Both the position numbers and the translations under genes were made by a program. DNA of 64,000 nt, taken from NCBI RefSeq assembly GCF_003097515.1, contig NZ_CP029188.1:682001-746000 (forward strand), in the 5' to 3' direction. The notes under the pieces were generated by a model that saw nothing but the letters and a program-made list of their open reading frames with translations, was not told where the DNA came from and did not search any database. Source of the stretch: Streptomyces tirandamycinicus. Its GTDB lineage: Bacteria > Actinomycetota > Actinomycetes > Streptomycetales > Streptomycetaceae. Of the stretch, positions 34,790 to 44,072 are shown piece by piece (positions within the stretch are counted from its first letter, which is position 1; every line of letters starts with the position of its first letter).

Positions 34790-36541
34790 TCAGCCGGCCG
34801 GGGCCGGCGGGGCGGCGACCTCCAGTTCGAGGGTCAGTACCGCGCCGCCCTCGGTCGTCAGACGGAGCAGGAACGTCCCGGACCGGTCGTCCGAGAAGAT
34901 CTTCGGCAGCACCAGCACGCCGTCGGCGCCGGTCGTCAGCTCCGTGAGCGTGCGGACCGGATTGCCCTCGGGGTCCTTGAAGTAGGGGCCCTCGGTGTTC
35001 TCGGCCGGGTCGTCGGCCGTGGTGACCATCGTGGCCGTGACGGCCACACCCGCGGCCGTGCCGCCCTTGAACGTGGCCTTGACCTCGACCGCGTGGTCGA
35101 ACTCGGAGGACGGCGAGGCGGTCAGCTCCTCGTCGCCGGTCCGCACCAGGGTGTCCGCCTGACGGGGGGTGACGGTCGCGGTGTAGTCGAGCCGGGGCAG
35201 CGCCCGGCCGGCGACGGTCACCCGGATGGTGAAGTCGCCGGTCTTCTCACCGGCCTTCAGTGCGGGGGCGGCGGCCACGCCGCCCTGCCCGGTGCGCACG
35301 ACCGCGCGTGTGCGGTCGCCGGAGAACCGGGCGTCCGTGTCGCCGACGAGCTCGAAGACGAGGTCGGCGCCGACGACCGACTGACCGGAGCGGCTCTTCG
35401 CCCGGACCTTCGGCAGCTCGGCGAAGTCCTCGCCGGCGGTGGCGGCGGGACGTCCGCCGCCGGCGTTCTCGATACCGAACACCGTCGCGGAGGGCGGAGG
35501 GGTCGGGGGGGCCGGCTTCGCCGGGGGGGTCGGGCCGGGGGACGGCGTGCCGGTCCCCGGCTTCGCGGGGGGAGGCTTGGGGCTGCCGGTCGAGCCGCCG
35601 GGCACCGAGGGGGACGACGGCGGGCCGGGCGTGGCTCCCGGCGCAGTCGGGGTGGCGGGCGTGGTGGGAGCCGTCGGTGGGGTCGCGGTGGCGGGCGTGG
35701 TGCCCGTGCCCGTGGAGCCGCCGCCGCTGCTCTCGACGGGCAGGACTCCCGAACCGTCGGGAACCTCGTGGGTGCCCCGCTGGTAGTACGCGAACCAGGA
35801 CAGGACCGTGCGCAGGTACTCCCGCGAGCGGTTGTAGCTCAGGATCGCCCGGTCGAGGTCCTCCTTGACGGACAGGTCGCGGCTGCCGGCGCACAGGTAC
35901 TTCGCGGCGGCGAGCGCCGCGTCGTGGATGTTGTTCGGGTCCTTGCGGCCGTCGCCGTTGGCGTCCTGGCCCCAGGTGGCCCAGGTGGACGGGATGAACT
36001 GCATCGGGCCGACCGCACGGTCGTGGGTGCGGTCGCCGTCGTAGGCGCCGTCATCGGTGTCGGAGATGTCGGCGAACCCGACCCCGTTCAGCACCGGGCC
36101 GAGTATCGGGGAGAACGTCGTGCCGTCGGCGTCGACCCGCCCGCCGCGCGCCTGCCCGGACTCGACCTTGCCGATCGCGGCGAGCAGCTGCCAGGGGAGG
36201 CGGCAGCCGGGGTCGCTCGCGGCGACGGCCTGCTCGGCCTGCTTGTACGCGCTCAGCACGGTGGCCGGAATCCCCGCCTCCGCTTCGCCGACCGCGGGCA
36301 GAGGGGCCGCAGCGCCGGGCTTGTTGGGGCTGTTCAGCGGCGGCAGGTCCGTGTAGTAGGGGGAGTTGCCGGTCGCCGAGGAGCCGGTGGGCGGGGTCGC
36401 TCCGGAGGCCTGCGCGTCGCCGCCGGTGGCGGTCGGCGCGACACCCGGCGCCTGCGACGCGGAGAGCGCGGCGACGGCGACCGCCGCCACCGCCGTCGTG
36501 GTGGCCCCCTTGCGCAGCCGGCGGCCGAATTGCGCTGCCAT
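34790..36541 (-). CDS. Secreted lytic transglycosylase with Pro/Thr linker and Ig-like tail
   Basis: This 583-residue exported protein has a signal sequence (RRLRKGATTTAVAAVAVAALSASQA). An SLT_2-type lytic transglycosylase domain follows: LLAAIGKVESGQ with catalytic Glu, AVGPMQFIPSTWATWGQDANGDG, DAALAAAKYLCAG and AILSYNRSREYLRTVL. A Pro/Thr/Gly linker of about 100 residues leads to a beta-rich C-terminal region resembling invasin/Ig-like modules. It cleaves peptidoglycan glycan strands. It ends at a strong hairpin terminator and is divergent from the DUF4184 gene. Confidence 0.9.
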   Translation of the reverse strand: MAAQFGRRLRKGATTTAVAAVAVAALSASQAPGVAPTATGGDAQASGATPPTGSSATGNSPYYTDLPPLNSPNKPGAAAPLPAVGEAEAGIPATVLSAYKQAEQAVAASDPGCRLPWQLLAAIGKVESGQARGGRVDADGTTFSPILGPVLNGVGFADISDTDDGAYDGDRTHDRAVGPMQFIPSTWATWGQDANGDGRKDPNNIHDAALAAAKYLCAGSRDLSVKEDLDRAILSYNRSREYLRTVLSWFAYYQRGTHEVPDGSGVLPVESSGGGSTGTGTTPATATPPTAPTTPATPTAPGATPGPPSSPSVPGGSTGSPKPPPAKPGTGTPSPGPTPPAKPAPPTPPPSATVFGIENAGGGRPAATAGEDFAELPKVRAKSRSGQSVVGADLVFELVGDTDARFSGDRTRAVVRTGQGGVAAAPALKAGEKTGDFTIRVTVAGRALPRLDYTATVTPRQADTLVRTGDEELTASPSSEFDHAVEVKATFKGGTAAGVAVTATMVTTADDPAENTEGPYFKDPEGNPVRTLTELTTGADGVLVLPKIFSDDRSGTFLLRLTTEGGAVLTLELEVAAPPAPAG

Positions 36542-36766
36542 ACCCCTGAATCCCTCCCCGTAGGCCGCTGTTCGCGCTCGCGCGCGATGTACCGTGCGAC
36601 ACTACGGCAACCCCCCGCACGGCGACACCGGCACCCCGGCCACTCTCGCGGACCGTTCACCCCGCGTCCACAGCCGGCATGGGGGCGTCCGGGTCGCAGG
36701 ACACACCACCGGTTCCCGCATACTGGGCGGCATCGTTCGAAAACGGTCTTACGGGGGCGACTTACC

Positions 36767-37615
36767 ATGCCTTTCACGCTCAGTCACGCGGCGGCGGTAC
36801 TGCCCTGCATCCGCAGGGACGGTGCGGCGCGGGGGCCACTGGTCGCCTCCGCACTCGTCGCGGGCTCGTTCGCACCCGACATGACCTACTTCACGGCGAG
36901 TGTGCTGCCCGGCGCGATGCGGTTCGGCGAGGTGACGCACGGCCCGCTGGGGGTACTGACGGTCGACGTCGTCATCGCGGCGGGCCTGGTGGGGCTCTGG
37001 CTGATGGTGCGTGAGCCGCTGCTGGCCCTGCTCCCGCGCCGCCTTCAGGCCCGCGCCCACGCCATGGTGCGCGGTGACGCCCCGCACGGCCGGACGCGGG
37101 CGTCGCTGGCGCTGTGGTTCTGGGTCTCCGCGGCGATCGGTGCGGCGACGCACGTCGTCTGGGACGCCTTCACGCACTTCGACCGCTGGGGCACCCGGGC
37201 GCTGCCGGTGCTCGCGGAATCCGTCGCGGGATTCCCCCTCTACACGTACACGCAGTACGGGAGTTCGATCCTGGCGCTGGTGGCACTGGGCTGGTTCGCC
37301 CGGTCCGCGTGGCAGCACACTCCCGGTCACACCGGACCGGTGCCCGTACCGTCGATCGGCCGGCGCGGGCGGTGGGCCGCGGTGGCCCTGCTGACGCTGT
37401 GCGTCCTCGCGGGAACCGCGCATCGCTGCGTGCGCTTCTACCAGTACTGGGGCCGGATCGACACGCCCCTCGACATCATTCCGACCGCGTGCTTCGGGGC
37501 GGGCGCCGGGCTCGCGGTGGGCCTGGTGCTGTACGGCGCGGCGGTCCGGATGTGGTCACGGCGCGGCACCGGCCCGGACGCGGCGGCCCCGCGGGAGCGG
37601 GCGGGCGTGTCCTGA
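36767..37615 (+). CDS. DUF4184 family membrane protein
   Basis: This 282-residue integral membrane protein starts MPFTLSHAAAVLP. It contains ASALVAGSFAPDMTYF, ATHVVWDAFTHFDRWGT and FPLYTYTQYGSSILALVALGWF, with about six helices and conserved His/Asp residues. This matches DUF4184, often described as metal-dependent-hydrolase-like by resemblance to YdjM. No function is proven. The ATG at 36767 follows GGGGGCGA by about nine bases. Confidence 0.87.
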   Translation: MPFTLSHAAAVLPCIRRDGAARGPLVASALVAGSFAPDMTYFTASVLPGAMRFGEVTHGPLGVLTVDVVIAAGLVGLWLMVREPLLALLPRRLQARAHAMVRGDAPHGRTRASLALWFWVSAAIGAATHVVWDAFTHFDRWGTRALPVLAESVAGFPLYTYTQYGSSILALVALGWFARSAWQHTPGHTGPVPVPSIGRRGRWAAVALLTLCVLAGTAHRCVRFYQYWGRIDTPLDIIPTACFGAGAGLAVGLVLYGAAVRMWSRRGTGPDAAAPRERAGVS

Positions 37616-38241
37616 CGGCCCGGCCGGCCGTACTCCCCGGCCGAGGTCCGGGCCGACCGTACTCCCCCGCCGAGGTCCGGGCCGGCCCGGGCACGCATCT
37701 CCCGGCCGGCCGCGACAGCCGCCCGTTCCCCGCCCGCAACCATCCGCAACCGCGCGCCCGGCAGGGCCCGCAGGGAAGGCCGACCCGGCAAGGGCCGCAC
37801 CGAACCCCCCGCAGGCACGCGCCCACCGCCGGCCGCACACCAACGGCCGTACGGGACCGGCCGCCTCGTGGCCCGGCGGCCGTACACCAACGGGCTTACC
37901 GGATCCGCCACCTCGTGGCCTGGTGACCGCACACCAACGGCCGTACACCGACGGGCTTGCGGGATCCGCCACCACGTGGCTCCACGGCCGCACGGGAACG
38001 TGGCGCCACGTCGCGCAGCGGCCGCCCCGCGGCACCCCGCACGGGAGCCCGGCGCGGGGAGCCGTCACCGCGGGGGGCACCTCGCCGGTCGTGCCCGGCT
38101 CGCGGCCGACGGGCCGACGCGCGGCGCCCCGCACCCGCCCACCGCACGCCGGACGCACCGCGCGGACGCACCGCACGCCGGACGCACCGCGCGGGCGCGC
38201 GGCGCCCAGCTCACCCGGCAGCGCCCCCCAGCCCGTTGGTG
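37616..38241. repeat. 626-bp repeat-rich gap between DUF4184 gene and polA
   Basis: No gene is supported. Near 37622-37690 a ccgaggtccgggccgaccgt-type unit repeats. A 43-bp sequence containing gggatccgccacc or its variant occurs at 37877-37919 and 37938-37980 (61-bp period), with partial copies on both sides. GC content is very high. Confidence 0.8.
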
Positions 38242-40956
38242 TCAGTGGGCGGCGGACTCCCAGTCCGGGCCCACGCCGACCGAGACGTCCAGCGGTGCGC
38301 GCAGTTCCGCCGCCGCGGGCATCTCGCGGCGGACGAGCTCCTCGACCCGCTCGCGCTCGCCCGGGGCGATCTCCAGGACGATCTCGTCGTGGACCTGGAG
38401 CAGCATCCGGGAGGTGAGCCCTTCCGCCCGCAGCGCGGCGTCGACCCGCAGCATCGCCATCTTGACGATGTCCGCCGCCGTGCCCTGGATCGGCGCGTTG
38501 AGCGCCATGCGCTCGGCCGCCTCACGGCGCTGGCGGTTGTCGCTGTTGAGGTCCGGGAGGTAGCGGCGGCGGCCGAACATCGTCGCCGTGTAGCCCGTGG
38601 CCCGCGCCTCGTCCACGACCCGGCGCAGATAGTCGCGGACCCCGCCGAACCGCTCGAAGTAGGTGTCCATCAGGGCCCGCGCCTCGGCCGCCTCGATGTT
38701 CAGCTGCTGGCTGAGGCCGAACGCGGAGAGACCGTAGGCCAGTCCGTACGACATCGCCTTGATCTTGCGGCGCATCTCCGCGTCGACCGCGGACCGGCCG
38801 ACACCGAAGACCTGGGAGGCCACCGTCGTGTGCAGGTCCTCGCCCGAGGCGAACGCCTCGATCAGGCCCTCGTCCTCCGAGAGGTGGGCCATCACACGCA
38901 GCTCGATCTGGCTGTAGTCGGCGGTCATCAGCGACTCGAAGCCCTCGCCGACGACGAAGCCGCGGCGGATCGCGCGGCCCTCGTCGGTGCGCACCGGCAC
39001 GTTCTGCAGGTTCGGGTCGGTGGAGGAGAGCCGCCCGGTCGCGGCGACCGTCTGGCTGAAGGTGGTGTGGATCCGGCCGTCCGCGGCGATGGTCTTGATC
39101 AGGCCCTCGACGGTGGAGCGCAGCCGGGCCTGCTCGCGGTGGCGCAGCATGATCACCGGCAGCTCGTGGTCGGTCTGACCGGCGAGCCAGGCCAGCGCGT
39201 CGGCGTCGGTCGTGTAACCGGTCTTGGTCTTCTTGGTCTTGGGGAGGTTCAGCTCCCCGAAGAAGACCTCCTGGAGCTGCTTGGGCGAGCCGAGGTTGAA
39301 CTCGTGGCCCACCGAGGCGTGGGCCTCCTTGACGGCCTGCTGCACCGCTCCGGCGAACTGCTGCTCCATGGCCTCCAGATGGGCCCGGTCGGCGGAGATG
39401 CCGTGCCGCTCCATCCTGGCCAGCAGCAGCGACGTGGGCAGTTCCATGTCGTGCAGCAGCTCGCCCGCCCCCACCTCGTCGAGCTTCCCGCCGAACGCCT
39501 CGCCCAGGTCGAGGACGGCGCGGGCCTGCGCCATCAGGGCGTCGGCCTCGGCCTGCTCGTCCTCGGCGCCGAAGGCGAGCTGCCCGTCGGCGGCGGCCGG
39601 TGCCAGCTCGCGGTGGAGGTACTCCACGGAGAGGGCGTCCAGGGCGAAGGACCGGCGGCCGGGCTTGACCAGATAGGCGGCCAGGGCGGTGTCCATGGCG
39701 ATGCCCCGGAGGTCCCATCCGTGCTCGGGGAAGACCCGGAGCAGCTCCTTCGCGCTGTGCACGACCTTCGGCCGCTCCGGGTCGGACAGCCAGGCGGCGA
39801 AGGCCCGGTCGTCGGCCTCGTCGAGCTGGGTCGTGTCGAACCAGGCCGCCTCCCCGCCGGCGGCCGCGAGTGCGATCTCGCTGACGCTGCCGACGCCCAG
39901 CGCCCAGGCGGCGACCGAGGCGACGCCGAGGGGCGCTCCGCCGTGCCGCTCCAGCCAGGGCGCCAGCTCGCCGGGGCCGAGCACACTGCCGTCCAGCTCC
40001 ACACCGGCGGCCGGGGCCGGGACCTCGTCCTCCGCGGCGCCCGGGTCGACGGCGAGCAGCCGCTCGCGCAGGCTCGGGTTGCGGATCTCCAGGATCTCCA
40101 GGAAGCCCTTCAGCGCGGTCCGGTCGTACGGGGCGCGTGCGAGGTCGGCGACGGACTTCGGCAGCTCCACGTCACGGACCAGCTCCGTCAGGTGACGGTT
40201 GAGCTTGACGGCCTCCAGATGGTCGCGGAGCGCCTGGCCGACCTTGCCCTTGACCTCGTCGGCGCGCTCGACGAGCTCCGCGAAGGAGCCGAACTGGTTG
40301 ATCCACTTCGTGGCGGTCTTCTCGCCGACGCCGGGAATGCCCGGGAGGTTGTCGGACGGGTCGCCGCGGAGGGCGGCGAAGTCCGGGTACTGGGAGGGGG
40401 TCAGCCCGTACTTCTCGAGGACCTTCTCCGGGGTGAAGCGGGTCAGCTCGGAGACGCCCTTGGTCGGATAGAGCACGGTGACGTGGTCGGAGACCAGCTG
40501 GAAGGAGTCCCGGTCGCCGGTGACGATCAGCACCTCGAAGCCCGCGGCCTCGGCCTGGGTGGCGAGGGTCGCGATGATGTCGTCGGCCTCGAAGCCGTCC
40601 ACCGCGAACCGCACCGCGTTCATCGTGTCGAGCAGTTCGCCGATCAGCTCGACCTGGCCCTTGAACTCGTCCGGGGTCGAGGAGCGGTTGGCCTTGTACT
40701 CGGGGAAGTCCTGGGACCGCCAGGTCTTCCGGGAGACGTCGAAGGCCACGGCGAAGTGCGTGGGCGCCTCGTCGCGGAGCGTGTTCGCCAGCATCGACGC
40801 GAAGCCGTAGATCGCGTTGGTCGTCTGGCCGCTCGCGGTGGTGAAGTTCTCCGCGGGCAGGGCGAAGAACGCCCGGTACGCCAGCGAGTGCCCGTCCATG
40901 AGGAGCAGGCGCGGACGGGTTTCCTCATGGGTCTTCTTCGATGCTGTCTCAGCCAC
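38242..40956 (-). CDS. polA: DNA polymerase I
   Basis: This 904-residue family A polymerase has an N-terminal 5'-nuclease domain (LLLMDGHSLAYRAFFALP, VDGFEADDIIATLA, VTGDRDSFQLV, LRGDPSDNLPGIPGVGEKTA). The central exonuclease-like domain lacks the acidic proofreading residues, as usual in actinobacteria. The polymerase domain has TGRLSSTDPNLQNVPVR, ADYSQIELRVMAHLS (motif A), RRKIKAMSYGLAYGLSAFGL (motif B) and LLQVHDEIVLE (motif C). It fills gaps in repair and replaces RNA primers. The GTG at 40956 matches homologues starting MAETASKK. The much longer open frame upstream of it is fortuitous. Confidence 0.97.
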   Translation of the reverse strand: MAETASKKTHEETRPRLLLMDGHSLAYRAFFALPAENFTTASGQTTNAIYGFASMLANTLRDEAPTHFAVAFDVSRKTWRSQDFPEYKANRSSTPDEFKGQVELIGELLDTMNAVRFAVDGFEADDIIATLATQAEAAGFEVLIVTGDRDSFQLVSDHVTVLYPTKGVSELTRFTPEKVLEKYGLTPSQYPDFAALRGDPSDNLPGIPGVGEKTATKWINQFGSFAELVERADEVKGKVGQALRDHLEAVKLNRHLTELVRDVELPKSVADLARAPYDRTALKGFLEILEIRNPSLRERLLAVDPGAAEDEVPAPAAGVELDGSVLGPGELAPWLERHGGAPLGVASVAAWALGVGSVSEIALAAAGGEAAWFDTTQLDEADDRAFAAWLSDPERPKVVHSAKELLRVFPEHGWDLRGIAMDTALAAYLVKPGRRSFALDALSVEYLHRELAPAAADGQLAFGAEDEQAEADALMAQARAVLDLGEAFGGKLDEVGAGELLHDMELPTSLLLARMERHGISADRAHLEAMEQQFAGAVQQAVKEAHASVGHEFNLGSPKQLQEVFFGELNLPKTKKTKTGYTTDADALAWLAGQTDHELPVIMLRHREQARLRSTVEGLIKTIAADGRIHTTFSQTVAATGRLSSTDPNLQNVPVRTDEGRAIRRGFVVGEGFESLMTADYSQIELRVMAHLSEDEGLIEAFASGEDLHTTVASQVFGVGRSAVDAEMRRKIKAMSYGLAYGLSAFGLSQQLNIEAAEARALMDTYFERFGGVRDYLRRVVDEARATGYTATMFGRRRYLPDLNSDNRQRREAAERMALNAPIQGTAADIVKMAMLRVDAALRAEGLTSRMLLQVHDEIVLEIAPGERERVEELVRREMPAAAELRAPLDVSVGVGPDWESAAH

Positions 40957-41040
40957 GCCCCCGATCCTGCCACGGCCCACCGACAACGCCGCCCATGCCG
41001 CCCGCGGCGGCCCCCGGCGGCCGGACCCCGTCCACGGCCC

Positions 41041-41150
41041 CGGCCGCCACCGCCACCACCGGCGGGCGCCGCCACCGCCACCGGCCGCCACCGCCACCAC
41101 CGGCGGGCGCCGCCACCGCCACCGGCCGCAACCGCCACCGCCGGGCGCCA
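41041..41150. repeat. 41-bp tandem repeat in the polA/fdhF divergent gap
   Basis: 41041-41081 and 41082-41122 are identical 41-bp units, followed by a truncated diverged third copy. The unit itself is made of ccgccac-type triplet runs. It lies in the 267-bp divergent promoter region. Confidence 0.9.
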
Positions 41151-41223
41151 CCGGCGCCGCCGCGTGACAGGATCGGAGGTCACGGCACGTCTTCCCCGAT
41201 GTCCGCGCCCGAAGGAGAGCACG

Positions 41224-43503
41224 ATGGCCACCAAGCCGCCCGAAGGCGACCCGGTGCAGGACGCGCCCCGGGTCGACGCACCCCGGCACAGCGCGGCCGG
41301 CCTTCCCGCGATCGGGCACACGCTCAGGATCGCGCAGCAGCAGATGGGGGTGGCGCGCACCGCCCGCACCCTGCTCAAGGTCAACCAGAAGGACGGCTTC
41401 GACTGCCCCGGCTGCGCCTGGCCCGAGGGCGAGCGCCGCCATGTGGCGGAGTTCTGCGAGAACGGCGCGAAGGCGGTGGCGGAGGAGGCGACGCTGCGCC
41501 GGGTCACGCCGGACTTCTTCGCCGCGCACCCGGTGTCCGACCTGGCCACCCGCAGCGGGTACTGGCTGGGGCAGCAGGGCCGGATCACCCGGCCCGTGTA
41601 CCTCGCGGAGGGGGCGGACCACTACGAGCCGGTGAGCTGGGAGCGGGCCTTCGAGATCCTCGCCGGGGAGCTGCGGGCGCTGGACTCCCCCGACGAGGCC
41701 GTCTTCTACACCTCCGGCCGCACCGGCAACGAGGCCGCCTTCCTGCTGCAGCTCTTCGCCCGCGAGTTCGGCACCAACAACCTGCCGGACTGCTCCAACA
41801 TGTGCCACGAGTCCTCGGGCTCGGCGCTGACCGAGACCCTGGGCGTGGGCAAGGGCAGCGTCTCCCTGGAGGACCTGCACCGGGCCGACCTGATCATCGT
41901 CGCCGGGCAGAACCCGGGCACGAACCATCCGCGGATGCTGTCCGCGCTGGAGGAGGCCAAGCGGTCCGGAGCGAAGATCATCTCGGTGAACCCGCTGCCC
42001 GAGGCGGGACTGGAGCGGTTCAGGAACCCGCAGACCGCGCGGGGCCTGATCAAGGGCGTCCCCCTCACCGACCTCTTCCTCCAGATCCGCATCGGCGGCG
42101 ACCAGGCCCTCTTCCGGTTGCTCGGCAAGCTGGTCCTGGAGGCCCCGGGCGGGGTCGACGAGGCGTTCGTACGGGAGTACACGCACGGCTACGAGGAGTT
42201 CGCCGCCGCGGCCCGCGCCGCGGACTGGGACGAGACGCTCGCCGCGACCGGCCTGGACCGCCGGGACATCGAGCGCGCGGCGCGCATGGTCCTCGCGTCG
42301 AAGCGGACGGTCGTGTGCTGGGCGATGGGGCTGACCCAGCACAAGCACGCCGTCGCGACCATCCGCGAGGTGGTCAACCTGCTGCTGCTGCGCGGCTGCG
42401 TCGGCCGCCCCGGTGCCGGGGTGTGCCCGGTGCGCGGCCACTCCAACGTGCAGGGCGACCGCACGATGGGCATCTTCGAGCGCCCCTCGGAGTCCTTCCT
42501 GGACGCTTTGGAGAAGGAGTTCGGCTTCGCCCCGCCGCGGCACCACGGCCTCGACACCGTCCGGGCCATCAGGGCGCTGCGGGACGGCGAGGCGAAGGTG
42601 TTCTTCGCCATGGGCGGCAACTTCGTCGGCGCCTCGCCCGACACGGAGGTCACGGAGGCGGCGATGCGCCGCGCCCGGCTCACGGTGCACGTGTCGACGA
42701 AGCTCAACCGCTCGCACGCGGTGACCGGGACGCGGGCGCTGATCCTGCCCACGCTCGGCCGGAGCGACCGGGACGAGCAGCGGAGCGGCCGGCAGTTCGT
42801 GACGGTCGAGGACTCCATGGGCATGGTGCACGCGTCCCGCGGCAACCTGCCGCCGGCGAGTGAGCACCTGCTGTCCGAGCCGGCGATCGTGGCCAGGCTG
42901 GCCCGCGCGGTGCTCGGCCCGGCGTCCAGGACGCCGTGGGAGGAGTTCGAGAGGGACTACGCCGCCATCCGGGACCGGATCTCCCGGGTGGTGCCCGGTT
43001 TCGAGGACTTCAACGCGAGGGTCGCCCGCCCCGGCGGGTTCACCCTCCCCCACGCCCCGCGCGACGAGCGCCGCTTCCCCACGGCGACGGGCCGGGCGAA
43101 CTTCACCGCGGCGCCGGTGGAGTACCCGGAGATCCCCGAGGGGCGGCTGCTGCTGCAGACGCTGCGCTCCCACGACCAGTACAACACCACGATCTACGGG
43201 CTCGACGACCGCTACCGGGGTGTCCGGGGTGGCCGCCGCGTCGTCCTGGTGAACCCGGAGGACGCGGCGGGTCTGGGGCTCGCGGACGGCGCGTACGCCG
43301 ATCTCGTCGGCGAGTGGACGGACGGCGTGGAGCGGCGGGCGCCCGGCTTCCGCGTGGTGCACTACCCGACCGCGCGGGGCTGCGCGGCCGCGTACTACCC
43401 GGAGACCAACGTCCTGGTGCCGCTGGACGCCACCGCGGACACCAGCAACACCCCCGCCAGCAAGTCCGTGATCGTGCGTCTGGAACAATCACCGACCGAC
43501 TGA
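41224..43503 (+). CDS. FdhF/YdeP-family molybdopterin oxidoreductase
   Basis: This 759-residue protein of the formate-dehydrogenase-alpha-like YdeP group has an N-terminal DGFDCPGCAWPE Cys pair. The molybdopterin oxidoreductase body includes YTSGRTGNEAAFLLQLFAREFGTNNLPDCSNMCHESSG, AGQNPGTNHPRMLSALEEAK and CPVRGHSNVQGDRTMG. The C-terminal domain has LRSHDQYNTTIYGLDDRYRG. It is a cytosolic, Mo-bisMGD-dependent redox enzyme; in E. coli YdeP contributes to acid resistance and its substrate is unknown. GAAGGAG lies 7 nt before the ATG. It is divergent from polA and followed by a thioesterase gene. Confidence 0.92.
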   Translation: MATKPPEGDPVQDAPRVDAPRHSAAGLPAIGHTLRIAQQQMGVARTARTLLKVNQKDGFDCPGCAWPEGERRHVAEFCENGAKAVAEEATLRRVTPDFFAAHPVSDLATRSGYWLGQQGRITRPVYLAEGADHYEPVSWERAFEILAGELRALDSPDEAVFYTSGRTGNEAAFLLQLFAREFGTNNLPDCSNMCHESSGSALTETLGVGKGSVSLEDLHRADLIIVAGQNPGTNHPRMLSALEEAKRSGAKIISVNPLPEAGLERFRNPQTARGLIKGVPLTDLFLQIRIGGDQALFRLLGKLVLEAPGGVDEAFVREYTHGYEEFAAAARAADWDETLAATGLDRRDIERAARMVLASKRTVVCWAMGLTQHKHAVATIREVVNLLLLRGCVGRPGAGVCPVRGHSNVQGDRTMGIFERPSESFLDALEKEFGFAPPRHHGLDTVRAIRALRDGEAKVFFAMGGNFVGASPDTEVTEAAMRRARLTVHVSTKLNRSHAVTGTRALILPTLGRSDRDEQRSGRQFVTVEDSMGMVHASRGNLPPASEHLLSEPAIVARLARAVLGPASRTPWEEFERDYAAIRDRISRVVPGFEDFNARVARPGGFTLPHAPRDERRFPTATGRANFTAAPVEYPEIPEGRLLLQTLRSHDQYNTTIYGLDDRYRGVRGGRRVVLVNPEDAAGLGLADGAYADLVGEWTDGVERRAPGFRVVHYPTARGCAAAYYPETNVLVPLDATADTSNTPASKSVIVRLEQSPTD

Positions 43504-43565
43504 GCGTCCGCTCAGGCGGCGGCAGTCACAGGACACCGCAGACGCACGACGATCGGAGCCGGCCC

Positions 43566-44057
43566 ATGGGTGAGCAGACGACGGTGAAGTTCCCGCAGGA
43601 GGTCATCGACGAGTACGCCGCGCTCGGCGTCGACCTGCCCGCGCTGTTCTCCGCGGGGACGCTCGGCAACCGGATGGGCGTGCAGATCGTCGAGGCCGCC
43701 GCTGAGCGCGTGGTGGGCACGATGCCGGTCGAGGGAAACACCCAGCCCTACGGGCTGCTGCACGGCGGGGCGTCCGCGGTGCTGGCCGAGACCCTCGGGT
43801 CGGTCGGCTCCATGCTGCACGGCGGCAGCTCGAAGATCGCCGTCGGTGTGGACCTCAACTGCACGCACCACCGGGGGGTGCGCTCCGGCCAGGTCACGGG
43901 CGTGGCCACGCCCGTGCACCGGGGCCGCTCCACCGCCACCTACGAGATCGTGATCACCGACGAGCAGGACAGGCGGGTCTGCACGGCCCGGCTGACCTGC
44001 CTGCTGAGGGACGTCCGTCCCCAGGACGCGGACCACGTCCCGGGGACGGACGGCTGA
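43566..44057 (+). CDS. PaaI-family hotdog thioesterase
   Basis: This 163-residue single hotdog domain has GTMPVEGNTQPYGLLHGGASAVLAETLGS (family HGG catalytic loop), VGVDLNCTHHRGVRSGQVTGVATPVHRGRSTATYEI and a short tail. It probably hydrolyses aryl- or acyl-CoA thioesters. GGAG lies 8 nt upstream of the ATG. It is 62 bp downstream of the FdhF/YdeP gene, probably the same transcript, and ends 15 bp from the convergent peptidase gene. Confidence 0.9.
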   Translation: MGEQTTVKFPQEVIDEYAALGVDLPALFSAGTLGNRMGVQIVEAAAERVVGTMPVEGNTQPYGLLHGGASAVLAETLGSVGSMLHGGSSKIAVGVDLNCTHHRGVRSGQVTGVATPVHRGRSTATYEIVITDEQDRRVCTARLTCLLRDVRPQDADHVPGTDG

Positions 44058-44072
44058 CGGGCGGCCGCCGCG

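Noticed and set aside
36542..36766. c-di-AMP (ydaO) riboswitch before the lytic transglycosylase
   Set aside because: Such riboswitches precede some Streptomyces wall hydrolases, but I could not find the conserved core here.
37957..43503. Single 1848-codon plus-strand frame covering polA antisense and the oxidoreductase
   Set aside because: Only the part from 41224 has oxidoreductase motifs and a ribosome site; upstream is antisense to polA and repeat DNA.
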